This document shows positions 1 through 8,874 of a stretch of 64,000 nt of DNA, in pieces (the first letter of the stretch is position 1; every line of letters starts with the position of its first letter). The notes beneath the pieces were generated by a model. It did not search any database and was not told the origin of the DNA. It saw nothing but the letters and a program-made list of their open reading frames with translations. A program made the translations under genes and the position numbers. Where the stretch lies: contig UQNO01000003.1 in the NCBI GenBank assembly GCA_900542475.1, forward strand, positions 1 to 64,000, given 5' to 3'. This DNA comes from an uncultured Bacteroidota bacterium. GTDB taxonomy: Bacteria; Bacteroidota; Bacteroidia; Bacteroidales; F082.

Positions 1-420
1 GTCAACCGGAGCATTGCCTTTTATCTCGGCAAGTTGCATCTTCGCCCAGAAGTCGTAAAGATGCAATGCAAGTCCAAGCACGACGACGACACCTATCACG
101 AGCATGTTTTTCGACGCCCACGACACTCCCGCAGGACGCTCGTTGACAGCATAGCGCCGACAGCCGCGCGCCTTGAGATTCTGACAAGAGAGGACAAGAG
201 CGTAGATAAAATGCAACACGACAAAGATAGCGAGACCGACAGTACCCACAAGAGCATACCAGTTGGCTCCGAGGAACTCGCAAATCCAACGGTAGCCGTC
301 TTCCGAGAAAATCGAGACGACATTCATCGCGCCGTGAAACAACATAAAGAAGACGAGACCGCCGCCAGTAATAGCCATTATCAGCTTTTTCGTGATTGAA
401 GATATAACAAGTTTCCGCAT
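1..420 (-). CDS. sdhC: Succinate dehydrogenase/fumarate reductase cytochrome b subunit, partial
   Basis: This is the N-terminal 140 codons of a membrane cytochrome b subunit of succinate:quinone oxidoreductase or fumarate reductase; the gene runs off the left edge. It anchors the flavoprotein and iron-sulfur subunits and passes electrons between menaquinone and the dicarboxylate site. Three hydrophobic segments are visible (about residues 12-35, 55-80 and 105-122), with candidate haem-ligand histidines H29, H70 and H120. The segment around residues 47-60 (EFLGANWYALVG) is typical of the Bacteroidota b558-type family. The ATG at 420 lies 25-32 nt downstream of a -7 element. The flavoprotein and iron-sulfur genes presumably follow beyond the edge. 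The longer overlapping frame through 664 is a shadow. Confidence 0.88.
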   Translation of the reverse strand, partial: MRKLVISSITKKLIMAITGGGLVFFMLFHGAMNVVSIFSEDGYRWICEFLGANWYALVGTVGLAIFVVLHFIYALVLSCQNLKARGCRRYAVNERPAGVSWASKNMLVIGVVVVLGLALHLYDFWAKMQLAEIKGNAPVD

Positions 421-444
421 GACAAGTTTTTAAAATACAAGTCA

Positions 445-452
445 CAAAAATA
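445..452 (-). promoter_or_regulatory. -7 promoter element for sdhC
   Basis: TATTTTTG on the minus strand matches the Bacteroidota -7 consensus TAnnTTTG. It lies between the btuG terminator and the sdhC start. No clear -33 TTG is seen at the usual spacing. Confidence 0.5.
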
Positions 453-473
453 CAAAAAAAATTGAAATCATAA

Positions 474-515
474 TAAAAAAAGAAGAACCACCCCCCTTTT
501 GAGGAATGGCTCTTC
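474..515 (-). terminator. Rho-independent terminator after the btuB-btuG operon
   Basis: On the minus strand a hairpin pairs GAAGAGCCA (515-507) with TGGTTCTTC (490-482), extended by G-rich/C-rich and G·T pairs, and is followed by a run of T (480-474). It sits 19 nt after the stop of the 534-1598 gene. Confidence 0.7.
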
Positions 516-533
516 GAGCAAATTAATATTATA

Positions 534-1598
534 TCAATTGAAAAGCATATAGCTCGGAATAAGCCCCGTCTCGAAACTGCCGAGGAGTGTACCGTCTGCC
601 GAATAACGCAACAAGTCGCCGTTCTGAACATAGTTTTTAGCGTCGGTGAGATACACATCGCCATTCTGCGGGTTGACTTTCAGGCCGTAAAACACCTTGC
701 TGTTCGATGTGATAAAGGGAGTCTCTGGAATCTCCGTGGCATCAACCGGCATCTTATACACATTAAGACTGCCGAAGCCACCATTCATAAAGAAAAGATT
801 CTCTCCTGTTCCATCAATGGCAAGACCGCTGTGGTAACTTCCCTCCGCCAAGTCGAAACGCTTGACAACCTGATGTGTCGCCGCATCGATACAGACGAGT
901 GCAGGGTCTTGAGGAGGCATGAAACCACCGCTGCATGACACCCAGATACGGTTGTTTTTATCTACAACCATTGATTTCGGCTCTTGAGCGACTTCTATTG
1001 TAGCGACAAGCGTATCATTGACACAATCAATCACTTGAACTGATTTATTCGACCCATTTGCAACGTAATAATTTGACCAGTTGGACATAAATACCTTATC
1101 GCCTATCTTTACCATAACTTCTGTCGCGCTGCCTGTCTCGACAAGATGTTTTTCAAAAGTGTCGAGATTCAACGACCAGAAACCAGGACTCGCCAAATCG
1201 GACACATACACCTTGCCGTTATTTATAGGAAGCATGTATCTCGGAGATGTAAAACCTTCGATTTTAGCTTTATATTCAATGGTTTTTGCATCTACCTTAT
1301 AAATATACTTACTATTGTTCACCACGATGTAAAGGTTATCGTCAATGAGCGCAAGTGATTGCCCCACATCGCCTATCGGAGTATTATTCACTCTGAAAAA
1401 CAGGTTGTTTACGACCTCGTTTTTGTAGAAATCATAAAACGACAATGATGAATTGGCGTATGTAAAAGTGCCTTCATTCAACACGAAAACACCTGTACCG
1501 ACCGAGAAAGTCTCTGGTTCAGCATTCTTTTTTTCTTTTTTACATGACACAAACGCCAGTAAAATCGCGAAAATCAATAACAACAGATTTTTTTTCAT
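534..1598 (-). CDS. btuG: BtuG-like surface cobalamin-binding lipoprotein (YncE/DUF5074 beta-propeller)
   Basis: This 354-residue protein has a lipoprotein signal peptide with the lipidated Cys at residue 19, then a Lys/Glu-rich linker. The rest is a chain of beta-propeller-type repeats, with blade-like stretches near residues 75-130, 190-225 and 235-300. In Bacteroides, lipoproteins of this YncE/DUF5074 type (BtuG) sit on top of the BtuB transporter and bind vitamin B12 with extreme affinity. The case here rests on context: the gene starts 11 nt after a TonB receptor that is led by a cobalamin riboswitch, and a terminator closes the pair. The substrate is therefore inferred from the riboswitch, not from binding residues. 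Confidence 0.78.
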   Translation of the reverse strand: MKKNLLLLIFAILLAFVSCKKEKKNAEPETFSVGTGVFVLNEGTFTYANSSLSFYDFYKNEVVNNLFFRVNNTPIGDVGQSLALIDDNLYIVVNNSKYIYKVDAKTIEYKAKIEGFTSPRYMLPINNGKVYVSDLASPGFWSLNLDTFEKHLVETGSATEVMVKIGDKVFMSNWSNYYVANGSNKSVQVIDCVNDTLVATIEVAQEPKSMVVDKNNRIWVSCSGGFMPPQDPALVCIDAATHQVVKRFDLAEGSYHSGLAIDGTGENLFFMNGGFGSLNVYKMPVDATEIPETPFITSNSKVFYGLKVNPQNGDVYLTDAKNYVQNGDLLRYSADGTLLGSFETGLIPSYMLFN

Positions 1599-1609
1599 AA
1601 TTTAATATT

Positions 1610-3499
1610 TTAAAATTTATAATTCAAACCAACTTCATAACTTCTGCCTGGCATGGCGCGCCAAAGGACCGCCATGTAATCGACATCGGTGATATTGTTG
1701 ATTTTCATGTCTATATAAAACTTTCCTATTCGCTTGCCCAAAGACAGATGAAGAAGAGCATAGGGATTCAGCTGAAAGCCATAGAATTCATTGGCATTCA
1801 TTGATGTCTTGCGTTCTCCTGTATATTCCAACGTATATGTCATATTCCATGTTCTCCATTTCACTTCCGCGAAAGCGTTGGCATGATGTAACGGTATGTA
1901 AATCAATTGCGAACCGCTTTCGTCGGTTGTATGACTATAAACGTAGTTTCCCGACACCGAGAAATGCCAGTCGGCCAAATCATAATTCAATTTCAAATGT
2001 GCCTCGACACCGTAGGCGAGCACTGTATTGACATTTTCCGGCACCCAATATCTATAGGTCGTCGGCACCCATTGAATCCAGTCTTTGACTTGAGAATAAT
2101 AAGAGCCGAGAGAGCTTTCCATGGAGAACCTCCCAAAATTCCGTGAATACATGATATTTCCATCTATTGTTTTTCCGGTTTCCGGTTTCAAATCCGGGTT
2201 TCCGCCTGGGTTCCAATAAAGGTCGTTTAAACTCGGATTTCTGAAGTTATGGCTATATCCGGCGTTGATTTTCAAGCCTTTGACAAACAAAGAACTATAC
2301 GATAAAGTCGCTGTCGGGAAAAAACCGGCGGATTGCCAATCCACCAAGTCGTTACGCAAAGTCAGGCGCAAATCCAAGGGTTTCACCAACTTGCCGGCAA
2401 CGGCGGCGTAAAACGACAACAAATTCCTGTCCTTAATACCGTCATAGTTGTTAGATGTCACCTGTTCATAGTCATATTGCACTTTCGCGTTGAGTTTCCA
2501 CGATTTATATAAATCCTGATTCAAATCGGCGATTTGATGAAAGACATTGGCGTCATTTTTCGAGTTGATACTTGTGACAGGTGTACCGATGTCCGTGTAT
2601 GATTCAAGAAAATAATGCTGTTTTTCGTAAAAATACGCCGATTTTATTTCTATTTTGCCTGATTGCCAATAAGTTTTACAAGAAACAAAATTTCTTGAAT
2701 AGCCGTTTTCGGTATATTCTTTTGTATTGTCGTTGTTGACATTAGGCATTATCTGCGGGCAGTTTCGGTCGCTCCACTGATTCCATGACACGATTGTTAT
2801 CAACGAGTTACGAAATCGCCGTTGATATTCAGGCATGAGACCGTAGTCAATGAACTCGCCATTTTTTTGCTTCATCACCTGATGCGGGATTACGCCTATG
2901 TTGTTGTACTCGAAGTCGTTGTCGCTCGAGGTACGATAAGCCTTCACCCGCAACAGGTGACTCGCCCATGAATAACCGGCAGTGATATAAGAGCCGAAGG
3001 TATTGAAACTGCCGTATGTCTGTTTCAGGTCGAGGATTAGTTTTTCCCCGAAGTGTTGATTTGTCTCTATGTTGACCGTTCCGCCGAGGCCGCCGCTGTT
3101 GGCTGATGTCCCGCTTCCCCACTTCAAGGCCACCTGTTCGGTCATGAACACCGGTATGGTGCTGAAGTCAACCTGTCCGAGTGTGGGGGCGTTGAGTTGG
3201 AAGCCGTTCCACAGCACGAGGGTGTGGCTTGCCGTGGTGCCCCTGAACGATGCCGTGGCTATGCCGCCAGGCCCGTATGTCTTGATGAAGACAGGGCTGT
3301 GCTGTATCAGCAACTGCGACATAGTGGTCGTATTAAGACGTTTGAGCAGAGCGGTGTCTATCTTACGTTCCATTGCCGTTTCCGTCTGGTTGCGCCGTAT
3401 AGCATCGGCATTGACCTCGACAGACTGCAACACTATCGTATCCTGCGCCCATGCAGCACAGGGGACAACAAGAAACAGCAACACGAACAATTTCTTCAT
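1610..3499 (-). CDS. btuB: BtuB-like TonB-dependent cobalamin receptor
   Basis: A 629-residue TonB-dependent outer-membrane receptor: signal peptide (residues 1-19, ending in Ala-Gln), a TonB-box-like stretch just after it, a plug domain (about 30-150, including SFRGTTASHTLVLWNG) and a 22-strand barrel ending in the aromatic Tyr-Lys-Phe. It should import corrinoids across the outer membrane using TonB energy. The ATG at 3499 was chosen because it opens the signal peptide; the open frame upstream to 3703 is the riboswitch and not protein. It is cotranscribed with the BtuG-like gene 11 nt downstream. Specificity is inferred from the riboswitch; cobinamide or another corrinoid is equally possible. 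Confidence 0.9.
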   Translation of the reverse strand: MKKLFVLLFLVVPCAAWAQDTIVLQSVEVNADAIRRNQTETAMERKIDTALLKRLNTTTMSQLLIQHSPVFIKTYGPGGIATASFRGTTASHTLVLWNGFQLNAPTLGQVDFSTIPVFMTEQVALKWGSGTSANSGGLGGTVNIETNQHFGEKLILDLKQTYGSFNTFGSYITAGYSWASHLLRVKAYRTSSDNDFEYNNIGVIPHQVMKQKNGEFIDYGLMPEYQRRFRNSLITIVSWNQWSDRNCPQIMPNVNNDNTKEYTENGYSRNFVSCKTYWQSGKIEIKSAYFYEKQHYFLESYTDIGTPVTSINSKNDANVFHQIADLNQDLYKSWKLNAKVQYDYEQVTSNNYDGIKDRNLLSFYAAVAGKLVKPLDLRLTLRNDLVDWQSAGFFPTATLSYSSLFVKGLKINAGYSHNFRNPSLNDLYWNPGGNPDLKPETGKTIDGNIMYSRNFGRFSMESSLGSYYSQVKDWIQWVPTTYRYWVPENVNTVLAYGVEAHLKLNYDLADWHFSVSGNYVYSHTTDESGSQLIYIPLHHANAFAEVKWRTWNMTYTLEYTGERKTSMNANEFYGFQLNPYALLHLSLGKRIGKFYIDMKINNITDVDYMAVLWRAMPGRSYEVGLNYKF

Positions 3500-3555
3500 A
3501 TTCACTTGAATTTCCGACCGACTCTTATCCCGAAAGTCTCCATTGTCTTTGATTT

Positions 3556-3706
3556 CAGGCAGGTCTTCTGACTCGCTCTTTACGTCTGCGTCTTCCCGTT
3601 TATATGGGATAAACAGTGACATTTGCAGGCGCTGTGAGAGTTTACAGCAGCGGGAACTGTCCGGGATTCTCACCCGATTCCCTATTAAGTCCACGACGGA
3701 CACCTA
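3556..3706 (-). promoter_or_regulatory. Cobalamin (B12/AdoCbl-type) riboswitch
   Basis: Read on the minus strand, the leader contains the conserved cobalamin aptamer core: a GGGAATC-GGTGAGAATCCC stem, then the segment ending GCTGCTGTAA (about 3690-3645), a TGTCACTG element, and the characteristic 3' element GTCAGAAGACCTGCC (3572-3558). About 57 nt of expression platform separate the aptamer from the btuB ATG. High corrinoid levels should repress the btuB-btuG pair. Confidence 0.93.
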
Positions 3707-3716
3707 AAAATCGGTG

Positions 3717-3724
3717 CAAAGATA
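3717..3724 (-). promoter_or_regulatory. -7 promoter element for the riboswitch-btuB-btuG operon
   Basis: TATCTTTG on the minus strand, immediately before the aptamer, so transcription would begin with the riboswitch. It abuts the terminator of the upstream gene. Confidence 0.65.
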
Positions 3725-3730
3725 CAAAAA

Positions 3731-3763
3731 AATCGGGACGCGCTGTCGCGCGTCCCGATTTTT
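3731..3763. terminator. Bidirectional terminator after the Nfn fusion gene
   Basis: A perfect 12-bp stem (3731-3742 with 3749-3760) closes a 6-nt loop and is flanked by A-rich and T-rich runs. It begins 5 nt after the stop codon of the 3765-6038 gene and separates it from the riboswitch promoter. Confidence 0.85.
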
Positions 3764-3764
3764 T

Positions 3765-6038
3765 TTACATCATCTCATCTTTGAGATACTCATCGATGGC
3801 ATTTGCGGCTTTCTTTCCCGCTCCCATGGCGAGGATTACCGTAGCGGCTCCGCTGACGGCATCACCGCCGGCAAACACGCCGTTACGCGTGGTGTGACCA
3901 TTCTCATTAGCGAGAATACAGCCATGCTTGTCAGCATTCAAACCAGGTGTCGTTCTGAAAATCAACGGGTTCGGCGACGTGCCGAGTGCCATGATGACCA
4001 TATCGACATCGAGTACAAACTCGGAGCCTTTTATCTCAACAGGACGGCGACGACCCGATGCGTCGGGTTCGCCGAGACCCATTCTGATGCACTTCATGCC
4101 GTTGACCCAGCCGTCTTCGTTGCCGATAATCTCCACGGGGTTGCATAAGAGGTCGAACTGTATGCCTTCTTCCTTGGCGTGATGAACCTCTTCGGAACGT
4201 GCCGGAAGCTCCGCCTCGGAACGACGATATACAATATGCACGTCGGCGCCGAGACGCAAGGCCGTACGGGCGGCATCCATCGCGACGTTACCGCCGCCGA
4301 CGACAGCCACACGCCTTCCTACATAATTAGGTGTCTCGAAGCCTTCTTTATATGCGAACAACAGGTTGTTTCTTGTGAGGAACTCGTTTGCCGAGACGAC
4401 ACCACAGAGATTCTCGCCTGGAATATTCATGAATTTAGGCAGACCTGCGCCCGAGCCGATGAACACCGCATCGAAATGCTCGTCTTTCATCAGCGATTCT
4501 ATTGAAGCAGTACGCCCGATGACCACGTCTTTGAAGAAATGGCCGCCGAGACGCATCACGTTTTCCACTTCATGGCGAACGACAGTCTCTTTCGGCAGAC
4601 GGAACGAGGGTATTCCGTAAGCCAACACGCCGCCGAACTCATGCAACGCCTCGAACACCGTGACATCGTAGCCTTTCACAAGAAGTTCTTTAGCGCATGT
4701 CAATCCCGAGGGACCCGAACCGATGACAGCGACACGCTTGCCGTTTTTCTTAATCGGCTTGGCGAGGTTGACATTGTTCTCGCGCGACCAGTCGCCAACG
4801 AAACGCTCAAGTTTTCCGATAGCGATAGGCTCATGCTTTATTCCAATAACGCACTTGCCTTCACATTGTGTTTCTTGAGGGCACACACGACCGCACACCG
4901 CCGGAAGCGCCGAGTCTTCGTCGATAATCTCCGCAGCACCTTTGAAGTCGCCCTCCGACACCTTCTTAATAAAGCCGGGAATGTTGATGTTGACAGGGCA
5001 GCCTGTGACACACTGCGGGCGACCGCACTGCAGACAGCGTTGCGCCTCCACTATGGCTTCTTCAGCCGTGTAACCGAGACAAACCTCATCGAAGTTGTGG
5101 GCGCGCACCAACGGGTCTTGTTCCGTAATCTTGACACGATGATGCTTATCGCGCGGTTCGTCGAGTATGCCGCCCACATGACATTGATGGCCTTCAGCTT
5201 TCTCTTCCGCCTCAAGATGCTTGTGCTCCACGACATTGTTATACATCGATTGACGTTTCATAGCCTCCACGAAATCAACTTTGGCGCCATCGAACTCCGG
5301 ACCGTCAACGCATGTGAACTTGGTCTGACCTCCCACGCTGATACGGCAGGCACCGCACATTCCGGTACCGTCAACCATCAAAGCGTTCATTGACACAGTG
5401 CATTTGATGTTGAGCTTCTGTGCCAGCTGGCTCACGAACTTCATCATAATCATCGGCCCGATAGCGATACATTCGTCATAATGATTACCTTGCTCCACAA
5501 GACGTTGCAACATATCGGTAACAAGACCTTTATATTCTGATGTGCCGTCATCTGTGGTGACATAAAGGTTCGACATCGATGAAAGCTCGTCTTCATAAAC
5601 GAGGAGACTATGGGTGCGTGCGCCAATGATGACATCGGCTTTGACTCCGTTATGATACAACCATTTGACCTGCGGGAATATCGGTGCGATTCCAACACCT
5701 CCGCCTACGAAGACGTAACGTTTTGTCTTGCGCTCCTCATACGACATGTGAATAAACTCCGATGGACGTCCAAGAGGACCTACAACATCGAGAAAAGTGT
5801 CTCCGACCTTGTATTCAGCCATTCGGCGTGTTGATTTTCCAATAGCCTTGAAAACAATTGTCACCGTACCGTTCCACGGGTCGTTATCACTGATCGTGAG
5901 CGGAATACGCTCGGATTTTTCTGTCATTTTAATAATCAGGAACTGCCCCGGGAGAGCCGCTCTCGAGAGACGAGGGGCCTCAATTTCCATCATAAAGGTG
6001 TCCTGCGCTAATTCTTTCTTATTGACTATCAGATACAT
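3765..6038 (-). CDS. nfnAB: Fused NfnA-NfnB type NADH-dependent ferredoxin:NADP+ oxidoreductase / glutamate synthase small-subunit-like protein
   Basis: A 757-residue fusion. Residues 1-270 form a ferredoxin-NADP reductase/PyrK-like module with an NAD site (VGGGVGIAP, about 111-119) and a [2Fe-2S] site D223-x4-C228-x2-C231-x11-C243. Residues 300-757 resemble the glutamate synthase small subunit: a Cys-rich [4Fe-4S] region (about 335-400), an FAD motif GSGPSG (440-445) and an NADPH motif GGGNVAMDAAR (581-591). In NfnAB, these two modules are separate subunits that bifurcate electrons between NADH, NADPH and ferredoxin; the Asp plus three Cys ligand spacing is the NfnA pattern. No glutamate synthase large subunit gene is adjacent. 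The alternatives are a sulfide dehydrogenase-type SudAB or a GltD-like role. A single-gene unit, judging from its promoter and terminator. Confidence 0.82.
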   Translation of the reverse strand: MYLIVNKKELAQDTFMMEIEAPRLSRAALPGQFLIIKMTEKSERIPLTISDNDPWNGTVTIVFKAIGKSTRRMAEYKVGDTFLDVVGPLGRPSEFIHMSYEERKTKRYVFVGGGVGIAPIFPQVKWLYHNGVKADVIIGARTHSLLVYEDELSSMSNLYVTTDDGTSEYKGLVTDMLQRLVEQGNHYDECIAIGPMIMMKFVSQLAQKLNIKCTVSMNALMVDGTGMCGACRISVGGQTKFTCVDGPEFDGAKVDFVEAMKRQSMYNNVVEHKHLEAEEKAEGHQCHVGGILDEPRDKHHRVKITEQDPLVRAHNFDEVCLGYTAEEAIVEAQRCLQCGRPQCVTGCPVNINIPGFIKKVSEGDFKGAAEIIDEDSALPAVCGRVCPQETQCEGKCVIGIKHEPIAIGKLERFVGDWSRENNVNLAKPIKKNGKRVAVIGSGPSGLTCAKELLVKGYDVTVFEALHEFGGVLAYGIPSFRLPKETVVRHEVENVMRLGGHFFKDVVIGRTASIESLMKDEHFDAVFIGSGAGLPKFMNIPGENLCGVVSANEFLTRNNLLFAYKEGFETPNYVGRRVAVVGGGNVAMDAARTALRLGADVHIVYRRSEAELPARSEEVHHAKEEGIQFDLLCNPVEIIGNEDGWVNGMKCIRMGLGEPDASGRRRPVEIKGSEFVLDVDMVIMALGTSPNPLIFRTTPGLNADKHGCILANENGHTTRNGVFAGGDAVSGAATVILAMGAGKKAANAIDEYLKDEMM

Positions 6039-6083
6039 AGTATATAAATTTTAAATCTATAAAATTGTGTTCAAAATAAATTA

Positions 6084-6091
6084 CAAAATTA
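6084..6091 (-). promoter_or_regulatory. -7 promoter element for nfnAB
   Basis: TAATTTTG on the minus strand, 45-53 nt upstream of the nfnAB ATG. The 282-bp divergent intergenic region (6039-6320) also carries the promoter of the C10 protease; nothing else is recognised in it. Confidence 0.5.
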
Positions 6092-6269
6092 GGTATTTTT
6101 TGAAAATAAACAAATTTTTCAAAAAAATTTATCTCATCGCACCGTCATGATGATGTCATTCTTGGTTTTCTTGTCAGGACTTGTTGAAAAACTCATCTAA
6201 CAAATACATATCGCACATGCCGTCAAAAAAAATCTTAATGGCTGAATGATTTAGATACAAAAAAATCAT

Positions 6270-6277
6270 TACTTTTG
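6270..6277 (+). promoter_or_regulatory. -7 promoter element for the C10 protease
   Basis: TACTTTTG followed by CA, 43 nt upstream of the ATG at 6321; matches TAnnTTTG. Confidence 0.55.
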
Positions 6278-6320
6278 CAGACCATTAAATCTGAAGTTTA
6301 ATAATTTTATTCAAATAAAA

Positions 6321-8357
6321 ATGAAAAAAAATCTATTCTTCATTGCTGTTTTTGTACTAATCATTGGCAAAATCGTTGCAGGTCCTATCGATGCGCAGCG
6401 TGCCATGCAGATTGGACAAAGCTTTTTTAGTGCCAAGGCACTCAAGAGCAACATCCGTCTTCAACTTGTTCACACCTCAACCACCCGCGATGCCGTTGAT
6501 TATTACGCATTTAACATTAATGGAGACAATGGTTTTGTAATCATCTCCGGCGACGACCGTGTAAAACCGGTGTTGGCTTATTCCACAACCGGCAGTTTTG
6601 ACCCCAGTAACATTGCTGATGGATTTCTCTTCACACTGAACAGTTTCCGCCAAGAAATTCAATATGTTAGAGAGCACAACATCGAGGCTTCCGACGACAT
6701 CGTTTCGGAATGGAAGTCGATTGCCGAGACAGGCTATATTAACAAGGAGCGAACAAGCCGCGAAGTTGTTGGACCTCTCTGCCAGACCATCTGGGACCAG
6801 AACTTTCCTTACAACAGCCAGTGCCCTGAAGACGCTGAAGGCAGCGGCGGTTATGTATATGCAGGTTGCGTCGCCACAGCGATGGGTCAGGTGATGAAAC
6901 ACTGGAACTACCCTGAACACGGGACAGGCTCGTACACCTACAACCCTGACGGCTATCCACAGCAGACCGCCAACTTCGGCGAGACCGAGTATCATTTCGA
7001 GTTGATGCCGAACGACCTCGACTCGTTGAGCACCGAAGAGGATTGTTTTCATGTCGCACAACTACTGCATCACTGCGGAATCGCTGTCAACATGCAATAC
7101 AGCGGACATGGCAGCGGCGCGTATTCAGATGACGTGCCGTATGCTTTACGTTCATACTTCGGCTATACCTGCGACGACTTTGAGATACAAGGTTTCTGGG
7201 GCTGGAATTTATACACCAACGAAGAATGGGCGCAGATGCTTAAAAACGGGGGTCTCAACGAGGGAATGCCCTTGTACTACAGCGGTCAAGACGACAGTGG
7301 CGCCGGCGGTCACGCCTTCGTGTGCGACGGATATGACGAGAACGACTACTTCCACTTCAATTGGGGCTGGAACGGCCGCGACGACGCCTGGTGCCCCATC
7401 GGAGCACTCAACACCACGAAATACGCCTTCAACGGCTCAAACGGCTTCATCGGACATATACAGCCGAAGGAAATGGCATATTACGAGGAGCGTCCTGAAA
7501 ACGTCACCAACCTTGAAATTGTTGAAAATCAAGATAAATCAAGCGTTACACTCCAGTGGACCAACCCATCACACAAACTAAACGGCGAACCGCTTGATGA
7601 TTTCGACATCAACATCTATCGCAATGGCAGGCTTATCGCTGATGCTTTTTACGGACAAATGCCAGGTCAGTCGGGTGAATTCACGGATTTCAACCTCGAA
7701 GAAGGTCTATATCAATATGGAGTGACGATTGTGAATGACTATGGCTTCAGCCACAGGGTCCACAAGACAATTCTTGTCGGCGAAAAATGCGACATCGTTT
7801 TTGAACTCACTGACGAAGGCGGCGACGGATGGAAAGGCGCGTGCATCAGCGTAACAAACGAAACGGGACAGCGCATAGCAAAAGTCACTATGGAAGAAGG
7901 CTCAACACAAACCGTGGTGACGCCATTGCTGAAAGGCAACCTCAACTTCATCTGGAACCACGGCTGGTATCACACCAACGAACAATATGACACCGACAAT
8001 GAGTGCGCTTTCATAATCAAAAACACCGACGACGAAGTCCTATTCACCTCCGGCGAACACAGCGACGGTGTCTTCATGACATACAACAACGACTGCGAAG
8101 GAGGTGACGACACCGTTGAAGAAATCAACGCAGAAAACGCCTGCCTCTACCCTAACCCGACCAACGGAATCGTCAATATCGAAGGTAACGGTGCAATGAC
8201 CGTCAGCGTGATGAACACTCTCGGCCAGAAGGTTTTTGAGACAACAGCCACAGACAACGTCACCATCAATTTGAATGGTTTCGAATCTGGAATCTACATG
8301 GTTAGAATTGAGACAGAAAATGGAATTAAGACAGAAAAAGTTAACGTAAAGAAATAA
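6321..8357 (+). CDS. Secreted C10-family (streptopain/interpain-like) cysteine protease with T9SS sorting domain
   Basis: A 678-residue exported protein. It has a signal peptide (residues 1-20) and an Spi-type propeptide (about 25-115). The C10 peptidase domain (about 150-375) has catalytic Cys183 in YAGCVATAMGQ and His331 in GGHAFVCDGY, with the following FNWGWNG loop. A fibronectin-like segment follows (about 390-470). The final about 75 residues form a Por-type T9SS sorting domain beginning at LYPNPTNG. It should be exported by Sec, moved over the outer membrane by the T9SS (porU and porV lie 15 kb away) and degrade protein outside the cell. Monocistronic by its own promoter. Family assignment is firm; substrate is unknown. 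Confidence 0.93.
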   Translation: MKKNLFFIAVFVLIIGKIVAGPIDAQRAMQIGQSFFSAKALKSNIRLQLVHTSTTRDAVDYYAFNINGDNGFVIISGDDRVKPVLAYSTTGSFDPSNIADGFLFTLNSFRQEIQYVREHNIEASDDIVSEWKSIAETGYINKERTSREVVGPLCQTIWDQNFPYNSQCPEDAEGSGGYVYAGCVATAMGQVMKHWNYPEHGTGSYTYNPDGYPQQTANFGETEYHFELMPNDLDSLSTEEDCFHVAQLLHHCGIAVNMQYSGHGSGAYSDDVPYALRSYFGYTCDDFEIQGFWGWNLYTNEEWAQMLKNGGLNEGMPLYYSGQDDSGAGGHAFVCDGYDENDYFHFNWGWNGRDDAWCPIGALNTTKYAFNGSNGFIGHIQPKEMAYYEERPENVTNLEIVENQDKSSVTLQWTNPSHKLNGEPLDDFDINIYRNGRLIADAFYGQMPGQSGEFTDFNLEEGLYQYGVTIVNDYGFSHRVHKTILVGEKCDIVFELTDEGGDGWKGACISVTNETGQRIAKVTMEEGSTQTVVTPLLKGNLNFIWNHGWYHTNEQYDTDNECAFIIKNTDDEVLFTSGEHSDGVFMTYNNDCEGGDDTVEEINAENACLYPNPTNGIVNIEGNGAMTVSVMNTLGQKVFETTATDNVTINLNGFESGIYMVRIETENGIKTEKVNVKK

Positions 8358-8400
8358 TATTATTGCTGTCCGGCAAAACTCAAAAGAGCATAAATATCTT

Positions 8401-8441
8401 CCCCGAAGCCCTGTAAAATTGGACTTCGGGGGTTGTTTTTT
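8401..8441 (+). terminator. Hairpin with T-run inside the IS remnant
   Basis: CCCCGAAG (8401-8408) pairs with CTTCGGGG (8424-8431), extended by two more pairs around a mismatch, followed by TTGTTTTTT. It is correctly placed to terminate the C10 protease transcript, although it belongs to the inserted element. Confidence 0.65.
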
Positions 8442-8455
8442 CAAAAGCAAGCCCC

Positions 8456-8874
8456 TTAATCGAAAAGACTTGGTTCCGGCGGCGCTTTTTGCATCTCCTT
8501 TGCAAGGAAATCATTCCGGGTTTTCTCGGGATTTTCCATGAATGCGATAAAATCGACGTAGTACATAGGCATAAGCCGTACCATGGTAACAACTTGTGAG
8601 AATGCACAGTGTCGTTTGATGCTCCTCGACAGAACCGTTATCAGCAGATTGGCTATCAGAACCACCCATGTCTGTATTTGCATGGCGTTGACGCTGTCCC
8701 CATAGAAGAAATGAAGCGAGAAATTCTGTTGTCCACATAGCCACAATCCATTGCCAAAGTGGAGTCTTTAGGCAGATGCACCTCTTTCAGCAGGCAATGG
8801 TCGTGTTTGGCGGCGTCTGTCCCTTGTAGCACCTGGCAGGGCGGCGGTCCGGTAAAATGACTATCTTTGCTCAT
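8456..8874 (-). pseudogene. IS4-family transposase remnant (N-terminal and C-terminal pieces only)
   Basis: The reading begins MSKDSHFTG, the usual start of Bacteroidota IS4/DUF4372 transposases. It then jumps to a piece with the first catalytic Asp (STLAMDCGYVD, near 8745-8765). A frame change leads into a normal C-terminus (QTWVVLIANLLITVL ... ENPEKTRND, ending at 8456). The middle of the DDE domain, with the second Asp and the Glu, is missing. At least two internal deletions and one frameshift make it non-functional. Confidence 0.85.

Noticed and set aside
2..664. 220-codon minus-strand frame spanning the sdhC start and the btuG end
   Set aside because: Out of frame with both recognised genes and crossing a terminator and a promoter.
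3500..3703. 68-codon N-terminal extension of the BtuB-like receptor
   Set aside because: The stretch is the cobalamin riboswitch; the signal peptide begins at 3499.
4539..5393. 284-codon open frame on the plus strand
   Set aside because: Antisense to the nfnAB gene; composition is the mirror of that gene and no family features are visible.
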